Part shown: piece by piece, positions 1-7,842 of the stretch
How positions within the stretch are numbered: position 1 is the stretch's first letter
Layout of the letters: the number at the start of each line of letters is the position of its first letter
DNA from: JAWLHJ01 sp039587535
GTDB taxonomy: Bacteria > Gemmatimonadota > Gemmatimonadetes > Longimicrobiales > Gaopeijiaceae
Assembly: GCA_039587535.1 (NCBI GenBank)
Contig: JBDHIF010000013.1
Coordinates: 1-64,000 of the forward strand
Reading direction: 5' to 3'
Length of the DNA: 64,000 nt
Position numbers and translations under genes: made by a program
The notes under the pieces: generated by a model
What the model saw: the letters and a program-made list of their open reading frames with translations, nothing else
Databases searched by the model: none
What the model was told of the DNA's origin: nothing

Positions 1-105
1 TCGCCCATCCGGACCCCGGAACGCCACAGCCTCCAGCATCGCATCCAGCGTCCCCCGCCCCACCACACCCCCATCCATCCGAACCACACCACACACCCCG
101 CTCAT
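1..105 (-). CDS. Asparagine-synthetase-like protein, N-terminus only (partial)
   Basis: Only the first 35 codons lie in the window. The peptide begins MSGVCGVVRMDGG and ends RGPDGR, which aligns without gaps to the glutaminase (class II amidotransferase) N-terminus of AsnB-type proteins (MCGIAGI...RGPDG). The ATG overlaps the stop of the kinase-like gene as ATGA, so it is the last visible gene of the operon. In this register the catalytic Cys2 is Ser, as in family members that do not hydrolyse glutamine, for example many lasso-peptide cyclases. A GTG at 94-96 would instead place a Cys at position 2, so the start decides whether the glutaminase is intact. The gapless alignment favours the ATG. 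Confidence 0.72.
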   Translation of the reverse strand, partial: MSGVCGVVRMDGGVVGRGTLDAMLEAVAFRGPDGR

Positions 106-1118
106 CGGACGCCATCCTCACTGTCGGGCACCGAACTCCTTACGTCCGCGATGATCGCCTCCGCCACCTGAGGGAGGTATTCGTTACCCTCCGGATAGAC
201 GAGCCTCTTCACGGGCACGAGCGCCGCCATTCGACCGAACAGTGCCATACGATCCCGGGCGATCCCGCTCCTCTGGGCCAACCGAGGGAGGAAGGACCCC
301 CGGACAAACTCGATGACCGCTTCGCCCGGAGACACCGTGGTGAAATCGACCTCGGGCCCCTCATCCGCAGGGCGCCGTTCAGGTAGGTAAAACGCAGCGA
401 GGGGAGCAGGTGTGTCACGAAAAGTCCCGAAGCCGCCCTCGCCGATGGGCACGCGGCGCTTCTCGAACTTCGGATGGGCCAGCCCGAGCCCTTCCCACTC
501 ACCGTGGAAGTGTGCCGCCTGGTCCGGCCACAGGCGCATGCTGGGAAATCCCGGCCGACCCTCCGGACCACGTTCCGCCATCTGCAGCCCGACCACGTCG
601 TCGGAAAGCAACGGGTGTCCCGCTCCCATGAGCGCACAGGCCAGCGAGCTCTTGCCGCCCTTGTTCGTGGCGACGAAGACTGCGGCCCGGCCGTCGACCG
701 CCACCGCGGAGGCGTGGATCATCGGAATCCCCTTCCGCTCGAACCAGTATGAGAGGACGAGCCCGAGAAGGTGAATCTCCACCATGAAGCCGTAGTTCGG
801 GTCGATCAGGTGGCAGTGGATTCGTCCGTCCGTGACATAGAAGTCTGCCACTTCCGAATACCGAACGACATCGAGCCCGTGACCACGGTGCAGCGCCACC
901 ACGGGCTCGCCGCTCGGCAGGAGGATCTCACTCTCGAAGACCGCCTCCCCTTCGGGGGCAGGCATCCGCGGGTGGGGTTCACGCGAGCAAGTGAACTCCA
1001 CGTCGACCGGTAGGTTCGTGCGCTGAAGCGGGGTGTCGAAATCGAACGAGGACGCCAGCGTCACGCCGAACACCCGGTATCGCGGGGTATCCCCTGATTG
1101 AGCGCTCTGGCCAATCAT
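102..1118 (-). CDS. HPr-kinase/HprK-like protein of a PqqD/AsnB operon
   Basis: This 338-residue protein resembles the HprK-related kinases found in peptide-modification and exosortase-type loci, not the HPr kinase of sugar regulation. Residues 135-178 carry the family core: IHASAVAVDGR, a Walker A of the [AG]x4GK[ST] form (ATNKGGKS, about 150-157) and LLSDDVVGL, the acidic segment of the HprK active site. The first Walker glycine is Ala. The start overlaps the previous stop as ATGA and the end overlaps the next ATG, so it is translationally coupled on both sides. Known relatives phosphorylate lasso peptides or have no assigned substrate. I infer a tailoring kinase, without evidence for its target. 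Confidence 0.75.
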   Translation of the reverse strand: MIGQSAQSGDTPRYRVFGVTLASSFDFDTPLQRTNLPVDVEFTCSREPHPRMPAPEGEAVFESEILLPSGEPVVALHRGHGLDVVRYSEVADFYVTDGRIHCHLIDPNYGFMVEIHLLGLVLSYWFERKGIPMIHASAVAVDGRAAVFVATNKGGKSSLACALMGAGHPLLSDDVVGLQMAERGPEGRPGFPSMRLWPDQAAHFHGEWEGLGLAHPKFEKRRVPIGEGGFGTFRDTPAPLAAFYLPERRPADEGPEVDFTTVSPGEAVIEFVRGSFLPRLAQRSGIARDRMALFGRMAALVPVKRLVYPEGNEYLPQVAEAIIADVRSSVPDSEDGVR

Positions 1119-2326
1119 CGTGCACGCTCCGCAGGGATTTCGACCAGAAGACCCCGCCGCATGAGGTCCTCCACGATCGCCTCAGCGTCCGCGCGAACCA
1201 CACCTGGCTCCACGTCGAAGCGATCGCCGACAACCCGAGCTGCCTCCTCGACGCTTCCATCGCTCGCTACGACGCGCCAGACGTCGGCGGCAACGTCCGT
1301 GAGCCTCACGACCACCTCGGTGTCGAGGTTGGCCGCCACCACTTCTCCGTCCATCTCTCCATGAAAGCTGCGGTCCGCGACCCGAATCGGTCCGGACGTT
1401 TCCGGCTGAACCTGCACCTTCGCGTTGCCTTCGGCACCTGGATAGCGGCTCTTCAGAACATAGGAAGGTGGCACCACGCGCCACCCCAGCTCCTCTCTAC
1501 CGGCAACGGGATTCCACACGGTGAGGTCGGGCTCCGCCCAAGGGAAGCAAAGGTGCTCTGGACGGCCGACCCAGTAGCACGCCCCATCCGATCGCCGCAT
1601 CCACCGCTCACGCCAAGCTTCGTACCCGTCGCCCATGATCCGCGGTGCAAAATCGGTGAGATCGTGCGCGGAGATCACCTCGACCACACGCGCCTCTCGC
1701 TCACGGATCGCCGCCCGCAGGCTCGGATGGGAGTACAGGTGGGCGAAGACCACTTCTCCGGCGTGCCGGCTCAGCACCTCGCCGAACCGCAGGCCTGTCA
1801 GGGCGACATCGTCCACCACCACGACGGGCGCATCATCTGCGCGGGGACCGGTGAGCTGGTCACGCTTGAGGCCCAGAACGTAGCTCAGGATTCCGAGTAC
1901 GATGAAGCCACCTCGTGGGACGCCCTCGTACGTCATCTCACGGACCGCGGCCGATCCGAACCGCTCGACGAGTCGCTCCCCGAGTACTGCGCACTGCTCC
2001 TCAACCTGGGCCCATGAAACGTAGCGGAACCGGGGGAGCTCCGTAGCGAGCTGACCGGGCAGCCACTCCACCCTGGCGGCTTCGGCCGGGTTGAACCGCC
2101 CGATGAAGGCGATGCCCATCGGTGGCTGGGTTCGGGCAACCACGATCCCGTCCTCCACATCTGCCCAGGCAGGGCTCGAGGCAAGCCCTTCGGCAAGGGC
2201 CAGCAGGCGCTGCTCGGGATCCAGCTCGCGACCGAAACGATACGTGTCCCGCGGGAGCAGCTCGTCGGGATCGATCGTGAGCCCGAACACCTGCGGAGTC
2301 CGTGCCCCGCCTCCGGCGTCACCCAT
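1115..2326 (-). CDS. Phosphoribosyltransferase-PqqD fusion protein
   Basis: This is a 403-residue two-domain protein. Residues 115-220 look like a type I phosphoribosyltransferase, with the PRPP-binding loop VVVVDDVALTG at 168-178. Residues 315-397 resemble PqqD, the winged-helix domain that binds leader peptides in RiPP pathways (RLTDVAADVW, EAARVVGDRF, LMRRGLLV). The start at 2326 is chosen because the upstream stop and this ATG share one base (TGATG). Longer in-frame starts would overlap the glycosyltransferase by more than 150 bp. The domain pairing is unusual and suggests nucleotide or ribose-phosphate chemistry directed to a bound peptide. That is inference; the PRTase could instead act in nucleotide-sugar supply. 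Confidence 0.7.
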   Translation of the reverse strand: MGDAGGGARTPQVFGLTIDPDELLPRDTYRFGRELDPEQRLLALAEGLASSPAWADVEDGIVVARTQPPMGIAFIGRFNPAEAARVEWLPGQLATELPRFRYVSWAQVEEQCAVLGERLVERFGSAAVREMTYEGVPRGGFIVLGILSYVLGLKRDQLTGPRADDAPVVVVDDVALTGLRFGEVLSRHAGEVVFAHLYSHPSLRAAIREREARVVEVISAHDLTDFAPRIMGDGYEAWRERWMRRSDGACYWVGRPEHLCFPWAEPDLTVWNPVAGREELGWRVVPPSYVLKSRYPGAEGNAKVQVQPETSGPIRVADRSFHGEMDGEVVAANLDTEVVVRLTDVAADVWRVVASDGSVEEAARVVGDRFDVEPGVVRADAEAIVEDLMRRGLLVEIPAERAR

Positions 2327-3276
2327 CAGTGCCACCTTGGGCCGATGTCGCGCGACCCCTCCTTCCGGCGCTTCAGCCATCGGACTCCCCCAACCGCCAT
2401 GCCTGCGGTATAAGCGAACCGCGACACGAGGATCGCGGGAAGCATGAGTAGTGGCTCCAGGCGCCGTGCTTTGGCCCAGCATCCTGCGATGTAGGCGGTG
2501 TGGGCGAACGCGAGCGGCAGGCTAAGCGCGATCATGGCGCGCGGATATCGGTAGATCCACGCCATTCGCGCGGTGCCGAAACGGAATTTGCTCTCGAGGG
2601 CCGTGTAGGCCCACCGGTAGTTGCGCCGCAGCAAATTGAAGAAGCCGGGGCGATTGTGGTGGTAAGCGACGGCCCGGGGCTCGAAGTAGATGCCGTCGCC
2701 TCGCTCTCGAAGCTCGGCCTGCCAAGCACGCTCCTCGTTGGTGTACGAGAAAGGCTGTTGCTCCATGAAGCCTCGGGTGCCACGGAACGCGTCCGCTCGC
2801 ACGCTCAGGTTGGGGGGCGGATGGTGAGGCACCCAGCCCGCGGGCCGCCTCGGGTGCACGAGATACCATCCGCAGTAGTAGTCGCAGCGAGCCGAGGGTG
2901 ACAATCCAGGGGGAAGCTCGAGCGCACCGCCGACCACGACCGCTCCCTGATCGTGCGCAGAGAGGATCGCGTCGAGCCAACCGTCCAAAGGCGTGCAGTC
3001 GGCATCCAGGAATATCAACGGGTCCCCTGTCGCCACGGCCGCTCCCGCGTTGCGGGCGGCGGCCGGGTTGCCACCGCCTCGGGCGGCGTCGAGGCACACC
3101 GTCTTGGCACCGGCCGCCGCGGCGACCTCGACCGTGCCGTCGGTCGAGCCGTCGTCCGCGACGATGACCTCCACCGCCCGGGCCGGTCGAGCCTGTGCGA
3201 GGATGGCGTTTACCACGCTGCCGATCGTGGCTGACTCGTCGCGGGCGGGGACGATCACCGAGACCAGGCGACTCAC
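2326..3276 (-). CDS. Family 2 glycosyltransferase, membrane-associated
   Basis: The 316-residue product has a GT-A fold signature: SVIVPARDE at the N-terminus, VIVADDGSTDGT, and the metal-binding DxD as FLDADC. The last 80 residues hold two hydrophobic segments (LSLPLAFAHTAYIAG and LLMLPAILVSRFAYTAG), so the enzyme probably sits at the inner membrane. The GTG start at 3276 makes a GTGA overlap with the preceding gene, and the predicted protein then begins immediately before the first beta strand. Longer ORFs upstream lack family sequence. It likely transfers a sugar to a lipid-linked or peptide acceptor made by the operon. The acceptor cannot be read from sequence. Confidence 0.83.
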   Translation of the reverse strand: MSRLVSVIVPARDESATIGSVVNAILAQARPARAVEVIVADDGSTDGTVEVAAAAGAKTVCLDAARGGGNPAAARNAGAAVATGDPLIFLDADCTPLDGWLDAILSAHDQGAVVVGGALELPPGLSPSARCDYYCGWYLVHPRRPAGWVPHHPPPNLSVRADAFRGTRGFMEQQPFSYTNEERAWQAELRERGDGIYFEPRAVAYHHNRPGFFNLLRRNYRWAYTALESKFRFGTARMAWIYRYPRAMIALSLPLAFAHTAYIAGCWAKARRLEPLLMLPAILVSRFAYTAGMAVGGVRWLKRRKEGSRDIGPRWH

Positions 3277-4490
3277 GGCGACACGTCCTGCGTCTTCCGC
3301 CCGATGATGGGCGCGTAGTTCGCGCTCAGATTGCGGACGAAGGGTTCCCAGCCCAGCCGCTCCCGTGCGAACGAGGCGGCCGCTCTGGCGTACCGGCACC
3401 TGAGATCGTCGTCCTGGAGTAGGAGCCGGATACCATCGGCCAGGGCATCGGAGGTCGGACGCACCAAGAGCGCCAGCGCATCGTTCAGGACCGCGCGATG
3501 CGCGTGTACATCCGTTGCTACCATCGCCTTGGCCGCGCCCAGGTAATCGAACACCTTAAGGGGCAGGTTGCGTCCGGTCGCGCGAGGAGACACCACCAGA
3601 TCCGCGAGCGCATAGTACCGGCGCATCTCCTGTCGTGGCTGCCGATCGACCACCCGAACGGCGGCGGCTGGCACCTCCACTCCGGGAAGAAGCTCGGCCA
3701 GCGTCTTCTCGGCACCGCCGACGAGCACGAAGACTGTGTCGGGCACGGACTGGAGGACCTGGGGCACGGCGCCCAGCAAGGTCGCGAGCCCCTGGTACGG
3801 GACGAACGTGCCTGTGTAGAGCACCACCCGCGCTCCTTTGGGAATGGCCAGCCGTGCTCTGAGCGACTCCACCTCTTCCGGGGCGACCGGATCGTTCGGG
3901 GCATGGAACTCCCATTCCCGCACCGGAATTCCCGGTGCCAGGCTCGCTGCGTAGGCTCCAAGGCCTGCACTGGTGATGATCATGTCCACTCGATTCGCCA
4001 GCCACCGCTCGCACCGGTCGAGCAGCCATCGCACCGGTGCAGGGCGGAAGACGCGGTGCTCGGCCAGGTGCTCGGGGAGACTCGACTGCATGTCGTAGAT
4101 GATCGGCACATTGCGGCCCGCGCGCAGCATCACCGCCAGGAACGCGGCCTCTTCCGAGGCCTGGATCGCGACATACTGCCGGCTGCTCAATGCCCGCCAG
4201 GCCTTCACCGCCAGGCAAAGGTCCAGTATCACCTTGCGAAACGAGAAGCCTACCGGGACGGATCGGAATCCAAAGGGGTTGGCCGCGCGTAGCACCCGTA
4301 CCCTCGGCAGCTTCGGATCTCGTCCCAGAGGGTAGGTCACCACATCCGCCTCGACTCCCAGGTCGCCGAGCGCCTCAAGCACCTGCCTCAGCGCGATCGG
4401 AGTACCTCGATCGGCCAGAAACGGCTGAGGCGCCAAGACGAGAAGCCTCGGGGCTTCCGCCGACGATGGATCACGGGATCGTTTCGGCAT
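3273..4490 (-). CDS. Family 4 glycosyltransferase (GT-B fold)
   Basis: This 405-residue GT4 enzyme has the N-terminal acceptor-domain start LLVLAPQPFLADRGTP, with FLADRGTP as the usual glycine-rich loop. The C-terminal donor domain has VVLYTGTFVPYQGL, VFVLVGG and the FDYLGAAKAMVATD region near the nucleotide-sugar site. The usual second Glu of the EX7E motif is not clear. The start is put at MPKRSR because upstream in-frame sequence has no family similarity, though no strong ribosome-binding site is visible. It is the first gene of the five-gene overlapping operon and overlaps the next gene by GTGA. Confidence 0.82.
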   Translation of the reverse strand: MPKRSRDPSSAEAPRLLVLAPQPFLADRGTPIALRQVLEALGDLGVEADVVTYPLGRDPKLPRVRVLRAANPFGFRSVPVGFSFRKVILDLCLAVKAWRALSSRQYVAIQASEEAAFLAVMLRAGRNVPIIYDMQSSLPEHLAEHRVFRPAPVRWLLDRCERWLANRVDMIITSAGLGAYAASLAPGIPVREWEFHAPNDPVAPEEVESLRARLAIPKGARVVLYTGTFVPYQGLATLLGAVPQVLQSVPDTVFVLVGGAEKTLAELLPGVEVPAAAVRVVDRQPRQEMRRYYALADLVVSPRATGRNLPLKVFDYLGAAKAMVATDVHAHRAVLNDALALLVRPTSDALADGIRLLLQDDDLRCRYARAAASFARERLGWEPFVRNLSANYAPIIGRKTQDVSP

Positions 4491-4738
4491 GGTTTGGCGG
4501 CGGAGGAGAAGAGTACGCGGACCAACGCGGGGCAAGATCGTGCACCAGACCGAGCCGCACATCGAGGGGGAGGGGCCCACGAGGCAACGGATCTCACCTC
4601 GAGCTCGTCCACATCTCGCACCTGATGGCCCTCAATAAGCGTGCCACCGCACCCCCTGGGCGGCACTGCGATATCCACGGGGTCGCTCAGCCCCGGGTCA
4701 CCTTCGTTTCCGAGGAACCCTCACATGTGCCCGGAGGG
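4491..4738. other. Non-coding gap upstream of the glycosyltransferase operon
   Basis: This stretch lies between the glycosyltransferase start and the end of the alpha/beta hydrolase gene, both on the minus strand. It should carry the promoter of the glycosyltransferase/PqqD operon. I could not pick out a convincing -35/-10 pair, operator or hairpin, and no frame codes for recognisable protein. Confidence 0.4.
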
Positions 4739-5857
4739 CTACCCGGCGCACCCCTCGGACCCACGTCCCACCTGGCTCGCCCGCCAACCCTGGTCCGCCG
4801 GCTCGTCCGGATCAGACCGGAGAAAGCGGATCAGCTCCAGATGGTACTCGTCGGGGTTGTCGAAGTGGGGTGAGTGCCCCACCTCCGGGAAAATGACCAG
4901 CTCTGCGTTCTGCAGCTGCTCCCCCACGTTTCGGGCCGCCGCCGCAAAATCGGACACGAGCCGGTCCTCCGCCCCGCCGATCACCAGCGCCTTGGTGCCG
5001 ATGTGCTGCCACTCGTAGACCACGGGGTCCTCGTACAGAATCCGCCGCTGCGCCGCTCGGATCTTCGCCATCCGGGGCCAATCTCCGCTCAGCGTGAGCC
5101 CGTACTGGACTTTCACCCACTGCAGGTACTCCGGCTTCCAGCCTCGCGGGTAGTACCGCACGTGCCCCTCGAGAATGGACGTGTAGGTCGTGCCCTCGTA
5201 GTTGCTCAGGTAGGCCTCCTGGGGATCCTGCCACGGACGACCCGGACGCGGATCGCTCAGCCCGATCTGGTTGACCATGACCACGTGCGTGGTGGTCTCC
5301 GGATAGGTGAACGCGAAGCGCGTCGCGACCATCCCGCCCATGGAGTGTCCCACGACGGCCGCCCGCTCGATCCCGAGATGATCGAGTAGAGCCTTCGTGT
5401 TCCTCGCCGGCATGTGGAGGTTGTAGTGGATGTCCGGCTTGGAGGAGCGGCCGTAGCCGAGTCGGTCGACGGCCAGGACGCGAAAACCCGCGTCCGTGAG
5501 CGCGTCGATAGTCGGCTCGTAGGCGGCCGCGAAGAAGTTCATTCCGTGGAAGAGGACCACGGTCTGCCCATTCGGGCGGCCCGTCGGCGCTACGTCCATG
5601 TACGCCATCCGATGGTCTTCGCCGTAGAGCGCGACTTCGAGGAAGTCCACGGGATGGGGATATGGGACGTTGGTGTAGTCGATGGCCGTGGGTCCCCAGT
5701 CGGGCGGCGGCTCCGCGGGCGGCTGGGCCTGGGCCGCCAGGGCGCTCTGTAGGCCCAGTACCAACGTCAGGCCCAAGACGGTTGGCATGACCGCCAGGGC
5801 CCGGGGCGCCGCCGAACCCGCCCTGGCCCGAAGGGTGTGCATGATCTCGGGCTGCAT
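4739..5857 (-). CDS. Secreted alpha/beta hydrolase
   Basis: The 372-residue product begins with a Sec signal peptide (hydrophobic LAVMPTVLGLTLVLGL, cleavage near AAQA). An alpha/beta-hydrolase fold follows: oxyanion region VVLFHGMNFF, nucleophile elbow GHSMGG, acid in GGAEDRL and catalytic His in GHSPHF. The start at 5857 has GAGGG eight bases upstream and lies 17 bp after the peptidase stop, so the pair is probably one operon. The fold covers esterases, lipases, C-C hydrolases and dehalogenases, and the substrate is not predictable. Export together with a carboxypeptidase suggests a role in extracytoplasmic polymer or ester turnover. Confidence 0.85.
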   Translation of the reverse strand: MQPEIMHTLRARAGSAAPRALAVMPTVLGLTLVLGLQSALAAQAQPPAEPPPDWGPTAIDYTNVPYPHPVDFLEVALYGEDHRMAYMDVAPTGRPNGQTVVLFHGMNFFAAAYEPTIDALTDAGFRVLAVDRLGYGRSSKPDIHYNLHMPARNTKALLDHLGIERAAVVGHSMGGMVATRFAFTYPETTTHVVMVNQIGLSDPRPGRPWQDPQEAYLSNYEGTTYTSILEGHVRYYPRGWKPEYLQWVKVQYGLTLSGDWPRMAKIRAAQRRILYEDPVVYEWQHIGTKALVIGGAEDRLVSDFAAAARNVGEQLQNAELVIFPEVGHSPHFDNPDEYHLELIRFLRSDPDEPADQGWRASQVGRGSEGCAG

Positions 5858-5874
5858 CCGGAGCACCCTCACCC

Positions 5875-7551
5875 CTACGGCTCGACCAGCTGGGTGGTCA
5901 TCTGCGGAATCTCTTTTAAGCGATGCACCGAAAGAGGCTCGCCTACAACCATTTCCGCGTCGTAGTGTCCTTCGCTGGCGAAGGAGTCGATGTCCTCGGG
6001 CTCGAGGAGTGCGAAAGCGAGTCCGGCCATGGGCTGACTCGCCCGGACCAGGTATCCACCTCGAGAGAATGACTCCGCGCGGTCCTCGAGACTCGTCCAC
6101 ACGGACCGCTCGTAGTACCCCTCAGCGGGGCCGTCCGCCACATGGACCGAGTCCACCACGAAGCTCTCCACGGCGAGCTCGACGGGTCCGTCGAACCGCT
6201 CCACCTGGAGCCCGTGCTGCACGAGCTGCCGCGCCAGGTCACCGCGGTGCGCTTCGATGACGTATCCCACGGGCCGCGGCCGCACCACGACACCCTGGAT
6301 GCGGTTCCGGAAGGGGACCTCCAACTCCAAGACTCGACCGGTGGGCTCGTACCCCTGACCGCCCGGCAGTGCTCTCATCTCCGGCGTCCGGTAGGCCACA
6401 GGGTCACCGGGCACGAGGTCAGCGCGCACGACAATGGTGTCCGAAACGTCGTAAGACCTGCCGAGCCTCTCGTTGGCGGCCCGTCCCTGCGCCACGGCCG
6501 CCATGACCGCGTCACCATTCCGGACGGCCCACCGCGACACCCCCTCCATGGCGAGATAGTGCCAGAGGGCGCGCTCCTGGATCCGCTGCGTAGGATCCGC
6601 GTCTCGCCGACTCTCGAACAGTAGGCTCACGGCGCCACGCACCCCACCATAGCTGCGAAGGATCCGCACCCCGTACCCAGCGGCTCGGATCCCCTCCTCC
6701 GGGATGGTCGTTGGGTCCGACGGAAGCAGGTGATAAGGGAAATACGCGAAGCCGCCGCCCTCGATGGCGTCCCGCACCGCGTCGGTCGCGGGTCCCGCCG
6801 CCATCTCGCGCACCGCCTCCGGCGTGGACAGGTGACTGGGATGGAGCGCGTAGAAGTCGTACGCGTGCGCGCCCGTGAGCTCATGGGCGTCCACGGTTAC
6901 GTGGGGCCGCCAGGGGTTCAGCACGCCCTCCACGATCGCCCGTGTCTCCGGGTTCACCAGCCGCGCATAGTCGCGGTTGACGTTGTAGCCCGCCGGGTTG
7001 GCCCGTGTCCCGCTCTCTTCCGCCTCCCCGCCGTCCGGGTTGATCTGCGGGACGAAGACGAACACCCCGTCCTCGAGCAGATCCTGGGCGTTCCCGAGCG
7101 CGACCTCACGGGCAAACAGCATGAGGCCCTCCTTTCCCGCCGGCTCGTTGCCATGCACCTGGGCCCCGATGAAGACGATCGGCTTGCCCGAAGCGTGGGC
7201 CTCCCAGGGCTCGGCCACCGCCGGGCGGGCCAAGGTCACGGCCAGCATGGGCCGCCCTTCCCGACTCCGCCCGATCTCTTGGATGCGCACGTCGTCTGAG
7301 TGACGGGCCAACGCCCGGTAGAAGGCTACAACCTCATCATGGGGCGTGAGCTCTTCGAATCCCGTCCGCTCGGCGTGTGTGCGCAGCTCGTTGGGGAACC
7401 CCTCGGGAGCGCTGAGCGCAGCCTGCGCAGCCGCCGCAGACGAGAGCGGCGGAGATCCTGCCAGAGCCAGGAAAGCGGCAAGTAGGAGCCCCGGGACGAT
7501 GCGAAGATCGAGACGGGCAGAGCCCGCGGCCGGGAAACGGATGGGGAGCAT
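5875..7551 (-). CDS. Secreted M14-family zinc carboxypeptidase
   Basis: This 558-residue protein has an N-terminal signal peptide (LLLAAFLALAGSPPLSSAAAAQA) and an M14 catalytic domain. The zinc ligands are HGNE (HxxE) and the later His of VDAHELTG. Substrate-binding residues appear in NVNRDYA, and the general-base Glu in LLFESRRD. About 200 residues after the catalytic domain form a beta-rich extension without a recognised family. The start at 7551 is preferred because it places the signal peptide at the N-terminus. It leads an operon with the secreted hydrolase. It probably trims peptides in the periplasm or outside the cell. Confidence 0.87.
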   Translation of the reverse strand: MLPIRFPAAGSARLDLRIVPGLLLAAFLALAGSPPLSSAAAAQAALSAPEGFPNELRTHAERTGFEELTPHDEVVAFYRALARHSDDVRIQEIGRSREGRPMLAVTLARPAVAEPWEAHASGKPIVFIGAQVHGNEPAGKEGLMLFAREVALGNAQDLLEDGVFVFVPQINPDGGEAEESGTRANPAGYNVNRDYARLVNPETRAIVEGVLNPWRPHVTVDAHELTGAHAYDFYALHPSHLSTPEAVREMAAGPATDAVRDAIEGGGFAYFPYHLLPSDPTTIPEEGIRAAGYGVRILRSYGGVRGAVSLLFESRRDADPTQRIQERALWHYLAMEGVSRWAVRNGDAVMAAVAQGRAANERLGRSYDVSDTIVVRADLVPGDPVAYRTPEMRALPGGQGYEPTGRVLELEVPFRNRIQGVVVRPRPVGYVIEAHRGDLARQLVQHGLQVERFDGPVELAVESFVVDSVHVADGPAEGYYERSVWTSLEDRAESFSRGGYLVRASQPMAGLAFALLEPEDIDSFASEGHYDAEMVVGEPLSVHRLKEIPQMTTQLVEP

Positions 7552-7842
7552 TCGGAGCGCCTCTGCGTGCTTCGGAACGGAAGGTGGACCCTTGACCCTA
7601 AGGAGTGGGTGCTCGCGGCGCAAAGGATCGGTCACCGTGTGCTCCGCGCCAGACCCAGTCGAACCCCGGCAGGTCGCGCCGACGCGCGAGAACAGTCCGA
7701 TGAGCCTTCCGCTCGGACCTCCTGTCTACGACGACTGCGGGCGTCGGGCCAAGTGCCTGGTGCCAACGTTCTGCCGGAAGGCGCGCCGCAGGTCGGTGCT
7801 TGCCGGGCTGGCACGACGCCGGGCGCAATCCTAAGATCGTGG
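7552..7842. other. Divergent intergenic region
   Basis: These 291 bases separate the divergent M14 peptidase and nucleoside transporter genes and should hold promoters for both. An open frame continuous with the transporter extends through it, but its translation is arginine- and proline-rich and resembles no protein. I see a TTGACC near 7590 without a matching -10 box, and nothing else convincing. Confidence 0.35.

Noticed and set aside
1799..2482. A 52-codon N-terminal extension of the PRTase-PqqD protein to 2482
   Set aside because: It would overlap the glycosyltransferase by 157 bp; the TGATG junction at 2326 gives a coupled start.
7355..7380. TTCGAATCCCGTCCG resembling a tRNA T-loop
   Set aside because: It lies inside the M14 peptidase coding sequence, and no cloverleaf can be drawn around it.
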